From NCBI GenBank assembly GCA_002477625.1, contig DLQQ01000037.1:5181-23170 (forward strand): a stretch of 17,990 bases of DNA, in the 5' to 3' direction. A program made the position numbers and the translations under genes. The notes beneath the pieces were generated by a model. It had not been told where the DNA came from and did no database searches. It saw nothing but the letters and a program-made list of their open reading frames with translations. This document shows positions 16,650 to 17,990 of the stretch, piece by piece; position 1 is the first letter of the stretch; every line of letters starts with the position of its first letter. The stretch is from Candidatus Arcticimaribacter sp. UBA7428. Its GTDB lineage: Bacteria > Bacteroidota > Bacteroidia > Flavobacteriales > Flavobacteriaceae.

Positions 16650-16688
16650 GTGTGGTAAACTCTCGGTAAGTAACGATTATTTGAAGGT

Positions 16689-16821
16689 TCAAAATAGGAT
16701 GAATACATTTTGTGAAAGTATTTTCTGCATTTGCTCCTCTATGATTTTACGCACAGCCCATCCAATTACCCAACCGTAAAAAGCTTACAGTAAGCTCGAA
16801 GATTAAGGTAACCAAAATCAT
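16689..16821 (-). other. Possible decayed small membrane protein gene
   Basis: The 262-base gap between the OmpA gene and DUF2490 holds two short coding-like stretches in different minus-strand frames. One runs from an ATG at 16821 (MILVTLIFELTVSF, then a stop at 16747-16749). The other (GWVIGWAVRKIIEEQMQKIL) ends at 16689-16691. Joined by a frame change they would resemble a hydrophobic helix followed by a charged amphipathic tail. I do not recognise the product, and chance is a fair alternative. Confidence 0.18.
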
Positions 16822-16858
16822 AGATTTCGCAATAAAATTTTTATGAAATTGGGTTTAA

Positions 16859-17536
16859 TTAGAGTTTGTAAAACAAAAGAGTAGACCAAATATTTTTCTG
16901 TAAAAAAGACTCTCCTTTAGCAATAGTATTACGTTGAAAACCTGTTAAAAGACCTGATTTTTTTGATATTTTTTGTTGAAATCCAATGAAGGTCCAATTT
17001 TGATTGAACTCATAAGAAAAATTGTCTTTAATCAACAGAAAGACTTCGTTAAAGACCACCAATTTGGGTGAAAAAGCTTTTTTATTTTTACCTAAAGGGA
17101 ATTGAAATCCGGCACGAAAACGGATTCTTGTACCATAATAACTTTCCTTGTTTTTTGATTGCCAACGTTGTTCTAAACGGATCCATCCAAAATAATTAGT
17201 TCGATTAATCGGTAGCGAAAAACTAAACTGTTGCCAAAGATTATTTTCTGTTGTGCGATATTTTGGGGTGTTGCTGGATATCAAAGTATAACCTGTAGTA
17301 AAGGCGGTGTTATTTCCCAATTGAAAACGTACTGAAGGGCGAAGTAAATACTGATCGCTTTCTCCAAAAAACTGACGTGTACGTAAATGAGTTTCTAGGC
17401 GTAAGGTCTTGCTGTTAGTAAGGCTGAAGTCAGTAAACAAAGCCTTCCATGCATTGTTTTGTTGTTCTTGTGCATTACTTTGCCAAAAGATAAAGATGAT
17501 GAGAATAAAAGGAAGATAGCTGCGCATCTTTTTCAT
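16859..17536 (-). CDS. DUF2490 domain-containing outer-membrane protein
   Basis: A 225-residue exported protein. Residues 1-22 are a signal peptide (hydrophobic 8-19, cut at SNAQ). The remainder matches the DUF2490 family. It alternates amphipathic beta strands with aromatic girdle residues, such as LRLETHLRTRQFFG, QYLLRPSVRFQLG, WIRLEQRWQ, GTRIRFRAGFQFPLG and the final NIWSTLLFYKL. It looks like a small outer-membrane beta barrel, perhaps of ten to twelve strands. No function is established for the family and I assign none. It stands alone on the minus strand, between the OmpA terminator region and a decayed aldolase gene. No clear -7 box is seen upstream. A 34-codon open frame on the opposite strand before it (17574-17678) lacks support as a gene. 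Confidence 0.82.
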   Translation of the reverse strand: MKKMRSYLPFILIIFIFWQSNAQEQQNNAWKALFTDFSLTNSKTLRLETHLRTRQFFGESDQYLLRPSVRFQLGNNTAFTTGYTLISSNTPKYRTTENNLWQQFSFSLPINRTNYFGWIRLEQRWQSKNKESYYGTRIRFRAGFQFPLGKNKKAFSPKLVVFNEVFLLIKDNFSYEFNQNWTFIGFQQKISKKSGLLTGFQRNTIAKGESFLQKNIWSTLLFYKL

Positions 17537-17721
17537 GAAAACAGTTAGTAAAGTGTTTAGAAATTAAACATTAATGGAATTGGATTTCTGCAACCATGTT
17601 TTGGGTCATTTAAAAATCGGTGTTGAAAAAGTATTAGGGATTAAGAAAATTTTGAAATTTATCGAATTTTATAGATGAGTGGCAAGGTATCTTTGACGTT
17701 TTCTTTTAATTTTTCAAAAGA
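17537..17721. other. Gene-free stretch between DUF2490 and the eda remnant
   Basis: No intact gene is visible here. On the minus strand a coding-like tail (ENNSFEKLKENVKDTLPLI and a few more residues, stop at 17659-17661) continues from the broken end of the aldolase remnant in another frame. It does not match the aldolase C-terminus and I do not recognise it. It could be the tail of another lost gene joined by deletion, or chance. Confidence 0.4.
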
Positions 17722-17990
17722 GTTGTTTTCTAAAAACTGGTGTGACTACAAAATTGGCTCCAAACAACATGTGTTGGAAGGCAGCTGCATCAGTTACTTA
17801 ACCAACACCCAAAATCATTCCTGAGAGTTCAGCAATAGAGAACTTAACTAGTCCTTGAAGGTTTCAATTGCAAAATCTCCTCGGCTGGTAAATTCCATCA
17901 AACGAGTTCAGCCCTCATTACTGGCTTTCCATATTACTTTTACAACATTTATGTCGTGTGGTAAACAAGGGAACCATTCCCGGTTCTTGC
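17722..17990 (-). pseudogene. eda: Decayed KDPG/KHG aldolase gene (frameshifted, truncated, partial at right edge)
   Basis: Translating the minus strand by hand gives consecutive pieces of a bacterial 2-keto-3-deoxy-6-phosphogluconate aldolase in changing frames. The pieces are QEPGMVPLF (from 17989), then DINVVKVIWKASNEG, TRLMEFTSRGDFAIETFK, then GLVKFSIAELSGMILGVG, VTDAAAFQHMLFGANFVVTPVF. The order and spacing match the family: MEFTSRG holds the catalytic Glu and the phosphate-side Arg (E-x-T-x-R). Damage seen is a frameshift at about 17956-17962, a TGA at 17908-17910 inside 'EG-TR', a one-base deletion near 17852, and a TAA at 17798-17800 where the substrate-binding Thr/Ser codon belongs. 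Homology stops near 17725, before the Schiff-base lysine region. No functional enzyme can result. The start codon should lie just right of the window. Confidence 0.82.

Noticed and set aside
17574..17678. Short plus-strand open frame (34 codons, MELDFCNHVLGHLKIG...) upstream of and opposite to DUF2490
   Set aside because: No promoter, no recognisable domain, and it overlaps the coding-like tail on the other strand. AT-rich DNA yields such frames by chance.
17970..17984. Short inverted repeat GGGAA-CCA-TTCCC near the right edge
   Set aside because: It lies inside the aldolase remnant, where the bases encode the conserved GMVPLF segment. It has no T run and no sign of being an operator or attachment site.

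Overview
This is an AT-rich chromosomal segment from a Bacteroidota bacterium, most probably a member of the Flavobacteriaceae. The evidence is: signal peptides that end in the '-AQ/-SQ' style typical of the group; families that are almost confined to the phylum (the fusion of a carboxypeptidase-regulatory-like domain with DUF5686, a long TamB, and an OmpA protein with thrombospondin type-3 repeats); promoter-like elements of the Bacteroidota -33 TTTG / -7 TAnnTTTG kind; and almost no Shine-Dalgarno sequences.

Left part (1-6339, minus strand): a glycolytic pair, pfkA followed by gapA (gapA runs off the left edge), then the long envelope gene tamB. tamB is divergent from a plus-strand operon of tsaD (tRNA t6A synthesis), rsmE (16S rRNA methylation), an AI-2E-type membrane transporter and an exported M20 metallopeptidase (6374-10507). 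The last two genes overlap by 35 bases. This operon converges on a minus-strand pair, a DUF4442 hotdog protein followed by an FMN-dependent nitronate-monooxygenase-like enzyme (10511-11934).

Middle part (12057-12895, minus strand): a GNAT acetyltransferase, and a tRNA-Pro(TGG)/tRNA-Arg(TCT) pair with its own candidate promoter and a clear intrinsic terminator.

Right part (13039-17990): two plus-strand envelope genes (a DUF5686 outer-membrane protein that starts at TTG, and an OmpA-like peptidoglycan-binding lipid-free protein with its own promoter and terminator), then a minus-strand DUF2490 protein. The last 450 bases contain no intact gene. They hold a decayed 2-keto-3-deoxy-6-phosphogluconate (KDPG) aldolase gene with two frameshifts, two nonsense codons and a lost 3' half.

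Most of the window is housekeeping and envelope biogenesis. I did not find a convincing new defence or mobile system. The best leads are the eda pseudogene, the overlapping transporter-peptidase pair, the DUF4442-flavoenzyme pair, and an OmpA domain that lacks the canonical peptidoglycan-binding aspartate.
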